From: CAG-582 sp964636965
GTDB lineage: Bacteria > Bacillota_I > Bacilli_A > RF39 > UBA660
Length of the DNA: 10,034 nucleotides
NCBI GenBank assembly: GCA_964636965.1
Contig: CAZWST010000053.1
Span: forward strand, 1 to 10,034
Direction of reading: 5' to 3'
Below, in pieces: positions 1 to 5,833 of this stretch. The notes beneath the pieces were generated by a model. It was not told the DNA's origin. It ran no database searches and saw only the letters and a list, made by a program, of their open reading frames with translations. Each line of letters starts with the position of its first letter. The stretch's first letter is position 1. The translations under genes were made by a program, and so were the position numbers.

Positions 1-88
1 CAAGTATATCCATAAGTATACCTTCAACTTCTTTACCATCTCTTTTAGTAATAATAATATATTTATTTAAAAAATTTTCTAACTTCAT
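1..88 (-). CDS. Partial small protein, possibly Sm-like fold (N-terminus only)
   Basis: Only the first 29 codons are inside the window; the gene continues past the left edge. An ATG at 88-86 follows a GGAGG ribosome site (98-94) with a 5-base spacer. The first two bases of its start codon lie in the TGA stop of the DUF1294 gene (ATGA overlap), so the two are probably translationally coupled. The visible protein begins MKLENFLNKY and continues with a basic turn and KRDGKEVEGILMDIL. The pattern hydrophobic strand, DG turn, then G-hydrophobic strand resembles the Sm1 motif of Sm/LSm-like domains. That is only a resemblance in a short fragment. The reading frame and start are well supported; the function is not. 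Confidence 0.6.
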   Translation of the reverse strand, partial: MKLENFLNKYIIITKRDGKEVEGILMDIL

Positions 89-351
89 ACATGCCTCCAA
101 AGGTAAATTATAAACAAAGTATAAATAATAAAACACGATACATTTACCCTAATAAATAATTTCTTTCTTGTCTTATGATGAAATAAACACATACCTAAAA
201 TACTTCCATATACTCCACCAAATATTGATAGATTAAGAAGTACCTTCTCTGGTATTCTAAATATATTTAATTTAGCATTTAATTTATCAATACCATACAA
301 AATAAAAGAAATAACATTAATAATAACCAAATAAAATAAATATATCTTCAT
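85..351 (-). CDS. DUF1294 family small membrane protein
   Basis: An 88-residue protein starting MKIYLFYLVI matches the DUF1294 family, whose role is unknown. A first membrane helix (about residues 2-20) runs into the family signature YGIDKLNAK (about 19-27). Next come RIPEK, a glycine-rich helix with GGVYGSILGM, the conserved charged segment FHHKTRKKLF, and a last hydrophobic helix. The length is normal for the family. The frame stays open upstream to a TTG at 372-370, but that stretch contains a perfect extended -10 promoter (TGTTATAAT, 366-358). The ATG at 351-349 is therefore chosen. It lies only 6 bases past the -10, so the transcript should begin at or within about a base of the start codon. 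The gene is coupled by ATGA to the downstream partial gene. Confidence 0.88.
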   Translation of the reverse strand: MKIYLFYLVIINVISFILYGIDKLNAKLNIFRIPEKVLLNLSIFGGVYGSILGMCLFHHKTRKKLFIRVNVSCFIIYTLFIIYLWRHV

Positions 352-357
352 AAACCT

Positions 358-391
358 ATTATAACATAACAAGCATAAATTATGTTATAAT
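358..391. promoter_or_regulatory. Divergent promoter pair in a perfect 12-bp inverted repeat
   Basis: ATTATAACATAA (358-369) and TTATGTTATAAT (380-391) are exact reverse complements with a 10-base spacer. Each arm holds an extended -10, TGTTATAAT: one on the minus strand (366-358) for DUF1294 and one on the plus strand (383-391) for the ABC transporter. No good -35 hexamer is seen for either, which fits TGn-type promoters. The symmetry could also serve a dimeric regulator, which is inference. Confidence 0.75.
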
Positions 392-421
392 ATATATAGA
401 CAACATAGAAAGGATGATTAC

Positions 422-1270
422 ATGAATATAGAAGTAAATAATTTAAATAAAAGTTTTGAAGAATTTGCTTTAAAAGACATAAATATAAAAATACCTAAAG
501 GTAAAATAGTTGGCCTTATAGGTGAAAATGGTGCTGGTAAAACAACACTTATAAAATGCATTTTAAATGTAATGCAAAAAGATTCAGGTAAGGTTTTACT
601 ATTTGATTCGGAATTTAAAGATTCTCTTAAAGAAGATATTGGAGTTGTCTTCGATGATTCATTTATTAATGAAACATTTACAATAATGGATATTAATTTA
701 ATAATGAAGCATATCTATAAAAAATGGGATACTCGTTTATTTTTTAAGTATATTAAGGAATTTAAATTACCAAGAAATAAAGAAATAAAAAAATTCTCTA
801 CTGGTATGAAAAAGAAAATTGAAATTGCAACATGTATTGCAAGACATCCACGTGTTCTTATATTAGATGAACCAACTAGTGGACTTGATCCCGTTATGCG
901 AAGTGAAGTATTAGATATGTTTGAAGACTTTGTATCCAATAAAGAAAATTCAATATTACTATCAACTCACATTACAAGTGATCTTGAACATATTGCAGAT
1001 GATGTAATATTTATTTCTAATGGTAGTCTTGTATTTGATAAACCATTAAAAGATATTAAAGAATCTTACATTGAATTAGTATTAACTAAAGAAGAATTTA
1101 AGAAGTTTAATAAAAAAGAGATTATCAGATATAAAGAAAACAGACTAGACTATCAAGTTCTAATAGATAAAAAGAATATGAAAAAAAGTTATGAAAAATA
1201 TATTAAAAATATTACAACATTAGATAGCATCATGCTTCTATATATAAGGGGGACAATATGCGAGGATTAA
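422..1270 (+). CDS. ABC transporter ATPase, PmtA/YtrB/BcrA-like
   Basis: This 282-residue cytoplasmic ATPase powers the permease encoded next to it. Visible motifs are Walker A GENGAGKT (34-41), Walker B with DEP (145-151), D-loop SGLD (153-156) and switch histidine H183. The signature is FSTGM (125-129) rather than LSGGQ. The Q-loop position reads VVFDD (76-80) with no glutamine. Both variants are usual in the PmtA/YtrB subgroup of exporter ATPases. Residues after about 215 form the subgroup's small C-terminal domain. An AAAGGA site (409-414) lies 7 bases before ATG, and an extended -10 lies at 383-391. The 3' end overlaps the permease gene by 13 bases. Known relatives export amphipathic or antimicrobial peptides or give bacitracin-type resistance; the substrate here cannot be read. 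The GntR regulator gene often next to such pairs is not in the window. Confidence 0.92.
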   Translation: MNIEVNNLNKSFEEFALKDINIKIPKGKIVGLIGENGAGKTTLIKCILNVMQKDSGKVLLFDSEFKDSLKEDIGVVFDDSFINETFTIMDINLIMKHIYKKWDTRLFFKYIKEFKLPRNKEIKKFSTGMKKKIEIATCIARHPRVLILDEPTSGLDPVMRSEVLDMFEDFVSNKENSILLSTHITSDLEHIADDVIFISNGSLVFDKPLKDIKESYIELVLTKEEFKKFNKKEIIRYKENRLDYQVLIDKKNMKKSYEKYIKNITTLDSIMLLYIRGTICED

Positions 1271-1917
1271 TAATTAAAGATTTTCTATATTTAAAGAATA
1301 CTTGGAAAAATTTACTTATAATATTTGTAGGATCTGTTTTAATCAGTATTGCATTAGGTAACTACTTACTAGCAATATGTGCACTTCCTCTAATATTGCT
1401 CACAAACACAATTAACACATTTCAAACAGATGAATTCTTTAATACAGATAGTTATACTTTATCTCTACCATTATCAAGAAAACAAATAATAACTGCAAGG
1501 TTCATCTATACATTTATGATGGTACTAATTTCCTTCTTTGTAGGTTTAGTAATATATTATCTAGTCTACTTTATTGCAAACCCAAATCATAATGGATTAA
1601 ATACAGATATGTTAAAATATTTAATTATGTTAGAAGGAACAAGTTTATTAGTAGATTCAATATTTTATCCTGTCATATATAAAGTAGGCTGTGAAAAATC
1701 AAGATTAGTATTATTAAGTATAGTAATGCTTCTTTTAGGTCTTGGATCTATTCTTAGTGTCTATATAAATGTCTTTGATAAAGACTTCATAGATTTTGTT
1801 GCAATAATAAACTTTATTCAAAAAAATGGTGTATTAACACTAAGTATATTAGTAGTAATATCTACTATAATATCTTATATTTTATCTATTAAATTCTATA
1901 ATAAAAGAGATTTTTAA
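1258..1917 (+). CDS. ABC-2 type permease (ABC2_membrane_5, PmtB-like)
   Basis: This 219-residue membrane protein is the permease partner of the preceding ATPase. About six hydrophobic segments are visible (roughly 17-34, 36-53, 81-106, 121-141, 148-170, 190-213). The hallmark SLPLSRKQIITARFI segment (69-83), where a cytoplasmic loop enters the third helix, is typical of small ABC-2 permeases of the PmtB type. The ATG at 1258 follows a strong AAGGGGG site (1246-1252) located inside the ATPase gene; the 13-base overlap implies coupled translation. The last codons and the TAA stop lie inside an intrinsic terminator. One ATPase plus one permease of this size would have to dimerise to make a full transporter. 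The direction (export) is inferred from the family; the substrate is unknown. Confidence 0.88.
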   Translation: MRGLIIKDFLYLKNTWKNLLIIFVGSVLISIALGNYLLAICALPLILLTNTINTFQTDEFFNTDSYTLSLPLSRKQIITARFIYTFMMVLISFFVGLVIYYLVYFIANPNHNGLNTDMLKYLIMLEGTSLLVDSIFYPVIYKVGCEKSRLVLLSIVMLLLGLGSILSVYINVFDKDFIDFVAIINFIQKNGVLTLSILVVISTIISYILSIKFYNKRDF

Positions 1918-1928
1918 TCTCTTTTTTT
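1903..1928 (+). terminator. Intrinsic terminator of the ABC operon, overlapping the stop codon
   Basis: AAAAGAGATT (1903-1912) pairs with AATCTCTTTT (1916-1925) around a 3-base loop, followed by T residues to 1928. The TAA stop (1915-1917) falls in the loop and 3' arm. On the minus strand the same hairpin is followed by only a short T run, so it might also stop transcription arriving from the right. Confidence 0.85.
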
Positions 1929-1933
1929 GTAAA

Positions 1934-1978
1934 ATTTTGCGTCCAATAAAAATAAATTAATTTAATTTTAAGCAAAAT
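1934..1978. other. AT-rich long hairpin in the intergenic region
   Basis: ATTTTGC (1934-1940) pairs with GCAAAAT (1972-1978). The interior is also nearly self-complementary (AT-only, about 1948-1970). It could be the tail of a minus-strand RNA, because that strand continues into TTTT, or simply low-complexity DNA. No coding sequence is seen. Confidence 0.4.
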
Positions 1979-1998
1979 AGTAATATTTATAGTATAGT

Positions 1999-2263
1999 TA
2001 ACCTAGACGAAGTAAGAATTATAACACTTGTATTCACGATTAGGTTTATAAAGTAAACTGCTGAATATCTGTGTGTTGTTTGGAATTTAACACACAAAAG
2101 TGTTAGTTTGGAAATAATTCATAAGTAGTTACATCTTAGAATAAACATCATTCGTCAAACAATAATAATTAATCTGCAGGATGCTATTAATTATTCACTA
2201 GCTACACATACTTATATTTACGGATATGAGTGCTAGATTTAAAATGGCTCGCACCCTTTTAAA
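1999..2263. ncRNA. Candidate structured non-coding RNA, direction uncertain
   Basis: No credible gene is present, but inverted repeats follow one another. They are AACCTA/TAGGTT (2000-2005/2041-2046), GTGTGTT/AACACAC (2071-2077/2089-2095), GTTTG/CAAAC (2106-2110/2156-2160), a 10-bp AATAATTAAT/ATTAATTATT hairpin (2164-2173/2186-2195), CTAGC/GCTAG (2198-2202/2232-2236) enclosing ACTTATAT/ATATGAGT (2210-2217/2224-2231), and TTTAAAA..GG/CC..TTTTAAA (2238-2247/2254-2263). GACGAA (2006-2011) also matches TTCGTC (2151-2156), which would form a pseudoknot with the first stem. For the plus strand, one pair is G-U in RNA and a terminator lies at 2477-2508. For the minus strand, TGTTATAAA (2282-2274) stands just ahead of the last-listed hairpin. 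It does not look like tmRNA, RNase P RNA, SRP RNA or a T-box. Large orphan RNA families such as ROOL or raiA are possible but not recognised from memory. Confidence 0.38.
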
Positions 2264-2273
2264 GAAATGTGTA

Positions 2274-2282
2274 TTTATAACA
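2274..2282 (-). promoter_or_regulatory. Possible extended -10 for a minus-strand RNA
   Basis: Read on the minus strand this is TGTTATAAA, one base from the TGTTATAAT used elsewhere in the window. Transcription would start near 2267-2266, directly before the hairpin at 2263-2238. The surrounding DNA is almost pure A/T, so a chance match is quite possible. Confidence 0.3.
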
Positions 2283-2326
2283 TATAATAATTTATTTAAT
2301 TTTTATTTTTAATTTATTTTATGACT

Positions 2327-2457
2327 AAATGTCGAAATTTTATTTAATTAATCTCATACAGATGAGACTCATTTTTAAGTAAGTGTTAGAAAGTATTCTT
2401 ACAAAAGAACCTAAAAAAACATTTCTTTCCCCCCTAAAACTTTTCTTTTCGACACTT
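2327..2457. other. Second intergenic fold domain with a C6 tract; possible small RNA
   Basis: TGTCGAAA (2330-2337) pairs with TTTCGACA (2447-2454), closing a domain of about 125 bases. Inside are the hairpin TCTCAT/ATGAGA (2352-2357/2362-2367, loop ACAG) and GTAAG/CTTAC (2379-2383/2398-2402). An unpaired pyrimidine run with six Cs (2423-2435) would read UUUCUUUCCCCCCU on the plus strand, which could pair with SD sequences. On the plus strand a TATAAT lies at 2283-2288 and a terminator at 2477-2508. On the minus strand a TATAAT lies at 2475-2470, directly before the closing stem. Direction and reality are open. Confidence 0.3.
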
Positions 2458-2476
2458 AACTTAAAACTATTATATG

Positions 2477-2508
2477 AAAAAAGAACTATTATTTAATAGT
2501 TCTTTTTT
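2477..2508 (-). terminator. Intrinsic terminator of the U32-lipoprotein-RdgB operon, symmetric
   Basis: AAAAAAGAACTATTA (2477-2491) is an exact inverted repeat of TAATAGTTCTTTTTT (2494-2508). On the minus strand the hairpin ends in six Ts. The same holds on the plus strand, so it should stop transcription from both sides. Its outer bases overlap the TAA stop of the RdgB gene (2509-2507). Confidence 0.85.
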
Positions 2509-3061
2509 ATTCGTTTTTATATAAATATTTTAATAAATCCATATAAGCTTTTGTATCAAATGTTTTAAGTTGTTCTTCTTCTGTCATTTCTGCAAAAGTT
2601 CTTGTATCCCCTTCAGGTATAAATATTTTATCATATGGGTATCCTCTAGTACCACGTGGACTTTCTGCAATAACTCCATAACTACGTGATTCAAAAACTA
2701 CTGCTTCTTTTTTAGGTTCACAATAAGCTAAAGCTTCAACCCAGTAGCATTTACGATTCTTCTTTCCTTCAAGTAGTTTTATAAATCCTTCACTTCCTAA
2801 AGATTCTTCAGCATACTTTGCAAAAGCTCCAGGAAATCCATTAAGACTTTCAATAACTAACCCAGAATCATTTTTAAGTACAGGTTTCCCTAAAAAATTA
2901 GCCGCAAATTCCGCACTGAATTTAGCAACTTCACGACAATCAAAATGTTGAATCTCAGGAGTCTCCATATCCTCTTGAACAATTTTAATATCCATATCTT
3001 TATATATCATATTAATGAGTTCAACTTTTCCTTTATTTCCAGTAACATAAACTATTTCCAT
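2507..3061 (-). CDS. rdgB: Non-canonical purine NTP pyrophosphatase, RdgB/HAM1 family
   Basis: Enzymes of this family hydrolyse dITP, ITP and XTP to the monophosphate plus pyrophosphate, keeping deaminated purines out of DNA and RNA. The 184 residues show the nucleotide loop TGNKGK (7-12), catalytic NDSGL (64-68, D65 as the likely base), GFPGAF (75-80) and the C-terminal GYPYDKIFIP (140-149), followed by TFAEM. The family's usual SHR motif near the end is not present: after AEMTEEEQLK the sequence is FDTKAYMDLL. Substrate preference may therefore differ from the E. coli enzyme. The ATG lies 4 bases after the TGA of the lipoprotein gene. The ribosome site is weak (GAGTGA), so coupled translation as the last gene of the operon is likely. 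Confidence 0.88.
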   Translation of the reverse strand: MEIVYVTGNKGKVELINMIYKDMDIKIVQEDMETPEIQHFDCREVAKFSAEFAANFLGKPVLKNDSGLVIESLNGFPGAFAKYAEESLGSEGFIKLLEGKKNRKCYWVEALAYCEPKKEAVVFESRSYGVIAESPRGTRGYPYDKIFIPEGDTRTFAEMTEEEQLKTFDTKAYMDLLKYLYKNE

Positions 3062-3065
3062 CTAA

Positions 3066-3569
3066 TCACTCACATTCATAATCATTAACTTCAATATTTT
3101 TAAACACTTCCAGTTTAACAGGAATTGCTTTAACTTTAGCAAATAAACTAGTATCATCTAAAATATTTCCTAATTTTTCTTTAAAACTATTTAAATCAAG
3201 TTTTTCATAGTTATATTTTATTTCTAAAACAAGTTCATTTTTAGTTTTGTAATAATGAGCTTCACATCCATCAATACTATCATACATTTCTTTAATATCA
3301 TCATAAGCTTGAATATCATAAGAAGAAGCATCATCCAAATTAGTAATACTTTGATAAATTGCCTTATTAACAAACTTACTTTCATCATAATAAATATAAA
3401 TAACACTTTCAGATGAATTAATTTCTCCATCATGTATTTCTTCCATATGTTTTTTACAAACTAGATTAGCATCATATTTATTAATAACCTTTTCATTGTC
3501 TTCACCCTTACTACACCCTGTAAGAATAAAAACAATTAATAAACTTAATAAAAAATATCTTACTTTCAT
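3066..3569 (-). CDS. Small lipoprotein of unknown function
   Basis: This 167-residue protein has an N-terminal signal peptide ending in a clear lipobox, LTGC, with C19 as the lipidated residue. It should sit on the outer face of the cytoplasmic membrane. The mature part is charged and mixed alpha/beta, with three further cysteines (C38, C102, C166). I do not recognise a family; the size and strand pattern recall small DUF1307/YehR-type lipoproteins, but this is weak. The ATG overlaps the U32 gene's TGA stop (ATGA, 3569-3566) and has a strong AAGGAG site inside that gene, so it is firmly in the operon. Its RdgB neighbour starts 4 bases after its stop. A functional link with RNA modification or nucleotide cleaning is not obvious. 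Confidence 0.85.
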   Translation of the reverse strand: MKVRYFLLSLLIVFILTGCSKGEDNEKVINKYDANLVCKKHMEEIHDGEINSSESVIYIYYDESKFVNKAIYQSITNLDDASSYDIQAYDDIKEMYDSIDGCEAHYYKTKNELVLEIKYNYEKLDLNSFKEKLGNILDDTSLFAKVKAIPVKLEVFKNIEVNDYECE

Positions 3570-5776
3570 AACTGCTCCTTTAAAAAGCTAAGTATTTTAT
3601 CTATTGCAGCTTCATCTTCATCAAATAGTTCAATACGAAAATTTCTTATACCAAGACTTTTATAAAATGATACCTTATCTATTTTATTGGTAACTTCATG
3701 ATTTAATATTTCTGTCGTATGAGATGGCATAGTTGTAACAATTGGAAACTTTTTATCATTACTTACTAAATAATATTTTTTACCAAAACATTGTAGACAT
3801 ATCTCTTTAGTTTTATTAGTTAAATACTTAATCGGACAATATTTCATAAGCATTAATTCTATTCTTCCATATATAAATACCTCAGCATTTAATTTATTAT
3901 TGTAAAACTTTAAAATACTTTCTATTTCATCATCTTCAAGCTCACAAGATAAAGTAACTATATCTACATACTTACTTACTAAATTAATCGACTCATGATT
4001 AGTAATATTTAAAAAATAATCTCCAATACCACCATTGCTTAAGCATCCAAGCTCAGTTACTAAAGAATTAGTTGCAAATGTATCACCTATTCTATTAGTT
4101 CTATACATTATTTTTTTATTACTTTTATACTTATTATATAAATAAGAATCCGTTACATATATTCTATCAACTTTATCTAAAAGATATAATAATTGATCCT
4201 CATTTCTTACATAAACTGATACATTAATACTATCACGATATGGAAGTTTGTATTCTGAAGTGTATTTATTCGAAATTATCTTTCTATTTTGATTTTCTCT
4301 TAAACCTATTAATTCATCAATTGCAAGTCTTCTTACTTCATTTATATCTTTTATATTAATAAATATGTTATCATCTAGATCAATAGATATTTTTCTAATC
4401 ATAAAAGGAGTATTGCCAAGTTTACTTAATTGATTTTGAATTCTTTCTTTATCAATCGGACTACTTATCGCGCTTAAACACTCTCCATAACTTTTAGTAA
4501 CTTCATTCTTCCCATCACTTACTACTAGTTTTAAAGAATCATTCAGTCTACCAGTAAAATGCATATCAATTGGTATTTTCTTTTCACTTAAGTTAAGATA
4601 TTTATCACGTATTTTAACACTAAATGTTTTATTTATTATATCCCCTTTTTTTATGCCAAATCTATTATCTAATAAAATAAAATCTCCCTTTTTAGCTGAG
4701 TTAATTAAGTTTTCATGCATATCATAAATAAAATTAACTATCATCCCTTCATTAGTATTAACAAACCTTATACCATCACCTTGATTTATATCATCACTTA
4801 ATTTAACTTTAACATACTTTTTAAATACATCTATTACATCACCTAAATATAAACCTTGATGATTAGATGTTTTTATATTCATTAAATCATTCATATTTGA
4901 ATTAAGTATAAATCCTTCGGTAAAATCTCGATTAAAAATAGTTTTAATATCATGTAATAATTCAGGATTAACAGGACATTCATGACTACTTTCATATTCA
5001 TCTATTAATGATCTATAAAGTTTAGTAACACATCCAACATATTCAGGACTTTTTAATCTTCCTTCTATCTTTAACGAATAAATATTTGATTCCATTATTT
5101 CTTTAAAGTTAGATGATGTACTAAGTTCCCTTGGAGAAATTAAATATTTTCCATCGGTTTCAACTTTTTTTTCATCACAGTATAATTCATATGGAAGCCT
5201 ACACATCTGTGCACATTCTCCTCTGTTACCACTTCTATTAAGTAATAAGCTAGAAAATAGACACTCTCCTGAATATGAAACACATATAGCTCCATGAATA
5301 AATGCTTCTAACTCAATATCAGTAGTAAATGAATTAATTTCATCAACTGATAACTCACGAGCTAATACAACTCTTTTAACTCCAAGACTTTTTAATAACT
5401 TTAATGTCTTATCATTTGTATTATGTACTTGTGTAGAAGCATGTATTTCTAAATCTGGTAAATAGTTTCTTAAATAATTAATTAAACCTAAGTCTTGAAC
5501 TATTATTGCATCTACTCCATTAACATATAAAAACTCAACATATTTAATAACTGATGCAAATTCAGACTCATATATTAAAGTATTTACAGTAACATATATT
5601 TTAACACCATATAGATGACATAGTTTAATAGCTTGAACCATTTCTTCATCTGAAAAATTTACTGCACTTGCTCTTGCACCATACTTTTTCCCAGCAAGAT
5701 ACACTGCATCGGCTCCAGCATTAATTGCAACCATTAAAGAATCCATATTTCCAACTGGAACTAATAATTCCTTCAT
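3566..5776 (-). CDS. U32 peptidase-like protein with DUF3656 (RlhA/TrhP-type RNA hydroxylation factor)
   Basis: This 736-residue protein has the domain order of the long U32 family: an N-terminal TIM-barrel-like U32 domain, a central DUF3656-type region (about 340-480) and a C-terminal domain. The U32 signature is EAFIHGAICVSYSGECLFS (157-175), followed by NRGECAQMCR, giving cysteines 165, 172, 188 and 192, some of which should bind an Fe-S cluster. LKIEGRLKSPEYV further on is also typical. Characterised relatives (E. coli RlhA and TrhP) use prephenate-dependent chemistry to hydroxylate a cytidine of 23S rRNA or wobble uridine of tRNA. 'Collagenase' is the older label. The frame stays open to a TTG at 5809, but that extension spans the promoter TGTTATAAT (5803-5795). 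The ATG at 5776, with AAAGGTGA upstream, is chosen. First gene of a three-gene operon. Confidence 0.9.
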   Translation of the reverse strand: MKELLVPVGNMDSLMVAINAGADAVYLAGKKYGARASAVNFSDEEMVQAIKLCHLYGVKIYVTVNTLIYESEFASVIKYVEFLYVNGVDAIIVQDLGLINYLRNYLPDLEIHASTQVHNTNDKTLKLLKSLGVKRVVLARELSVDEINSFTTDIELEAFIHGAICVSYSGECLFSSLLLNRSGNRGECAQMCRLPYELYCDEKKVETDGKYLISPRELSTSSNFKEIMESNIYSLKIEGRLKSPEYVGCVTKLYRSLIDEYESSHECPVNPELLHDIKTIFNRDFTEGFILNSNMNDLMNIKTSNHQGLYLGDVIDVFKKYVKVKLSDDINQGDGIRFVNTNEGMIVNFIYDMHENLINSAKKGDFILLDNRFGIKKGDIINKTFSVKIRDKYLNLSEKKIPIDMHFTGRLNDSLKLVVSDGKNEVTKSYGECLSAISSPIDKERIQNQLSKLGNTPFMIRKISIDLDDNIFINIKDINEVRRLAIDELIGLRENQNRKIISNKYTSEYKLPYRDSINVSVYVRNEDQLLYLLDKVDRIYVTDSYLYNKYKSNKKIMYRTNRIGDTFATNSLVTELGCLSNGGIGDYFLNITNHESINLVSKYVDIVTLSCELEDDEIESILKFYNNKLNAEVFIYGRIELMLMKYCPIKYLTNKTKEICLQCFGKKYYLVSNDKKFPIVTTMPSHTTEILNHEVTNKIDKVSFYKSLGIRNFRIELFDEDEAAIDKILSFLKEQL

Positions 5777-5794
5777 ATACATCACCTTTTTTGT

Positions 5795-5803
5795 ATTATA
5801 ACA
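5795..5803 (-). promoter_or_regulatory. Extended -10 promoter of the U32 operon
   Basis: TGTTATAAT on the minus strand lies 18 bases before the ATG. The predicted RNA start near 5788 leaves a leader of about a dozen bases, just enough for the AAAGGTGA ribosome site. The 15 bases 5795-5809 are identical to 358-372 in front of DUF1294. The -35 position falls in the glycosyltransferase terminator. Confidence 0.75.
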
Positions 5804-5811
5804 TAACAAAG

Positions 5812-5833
5812 AAAAAAAGAGGAATATCCTCTT
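5812..5833 (-). terminator. Intrinsic terminator of the glycosyltransferase gene
   Basis: AAGAGGA (5817-5823) pairs with TCCTCTT (5827-5833) around a 3-base loop, and the minus strand continues into a run of Ts (5818-5812). The hairpin starts in the TAA stop codon (5834-5832). It separates this gene from the U32 operon, whose -10 begins only 9 bases further on. Confidence 0.8.

Noticed and set aside
715..939. Minus-strand open frame of 74 codons inside the ABC ATPase gene
   Set aside because: It is fully antisense to a gene with intact ABC motifs, has no protein-like pattern and no supporting operon context.
2018..2026. Minus-strand TGTTATAAT within the structured region as another promoter
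   Set aside because: The match is perfect, but it lies inside the proposed fold and would make only a short transcript running into 1930. Kept as a possibility, not called.
2244..2312. Plus-strand 22-codon frame beginning MARTLLKK in the intergenic region
   Set aside because: There is no ribosome site before the ATG, the start lies inside a hairpin, and the second half is a pure A/T run.
2411..2435. Minus-strand AGGGGGG ribosome-like site 6 bases before an ATG
   Set aside because: The frame is only ATG-TTT-TTT-TAG, two residues after Met. The site looks ideal, but no protein or leader role for a downstream gene can be supported.
1930..2476. tmRNA, RNase P RNA, SRP RNA, T-box or riboswitch in the structured gap
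   Set aside because: None of the conserved cores I know for these RNAs is present on either strand, and no gene lies downstream in either direction for a riboswitch to control.
3224..3433. Minus-strand frame of 69 codons inside the lipoprotein gene
   Set aside because: It overlaps the lipoprotein in another frame and is a low-complexity run of Ile, Leu, Met and Lys.
85..5809. Mycoplasma-type genetic code (TGA as Trp)
   Set aside because: TGA ends the DUF1294, U32 and lipoprotein genes at precise overlaps or gaps with the next start codon, and tryptophans are encoded by TGG (e.g. WWDYS in the CmpB protein).
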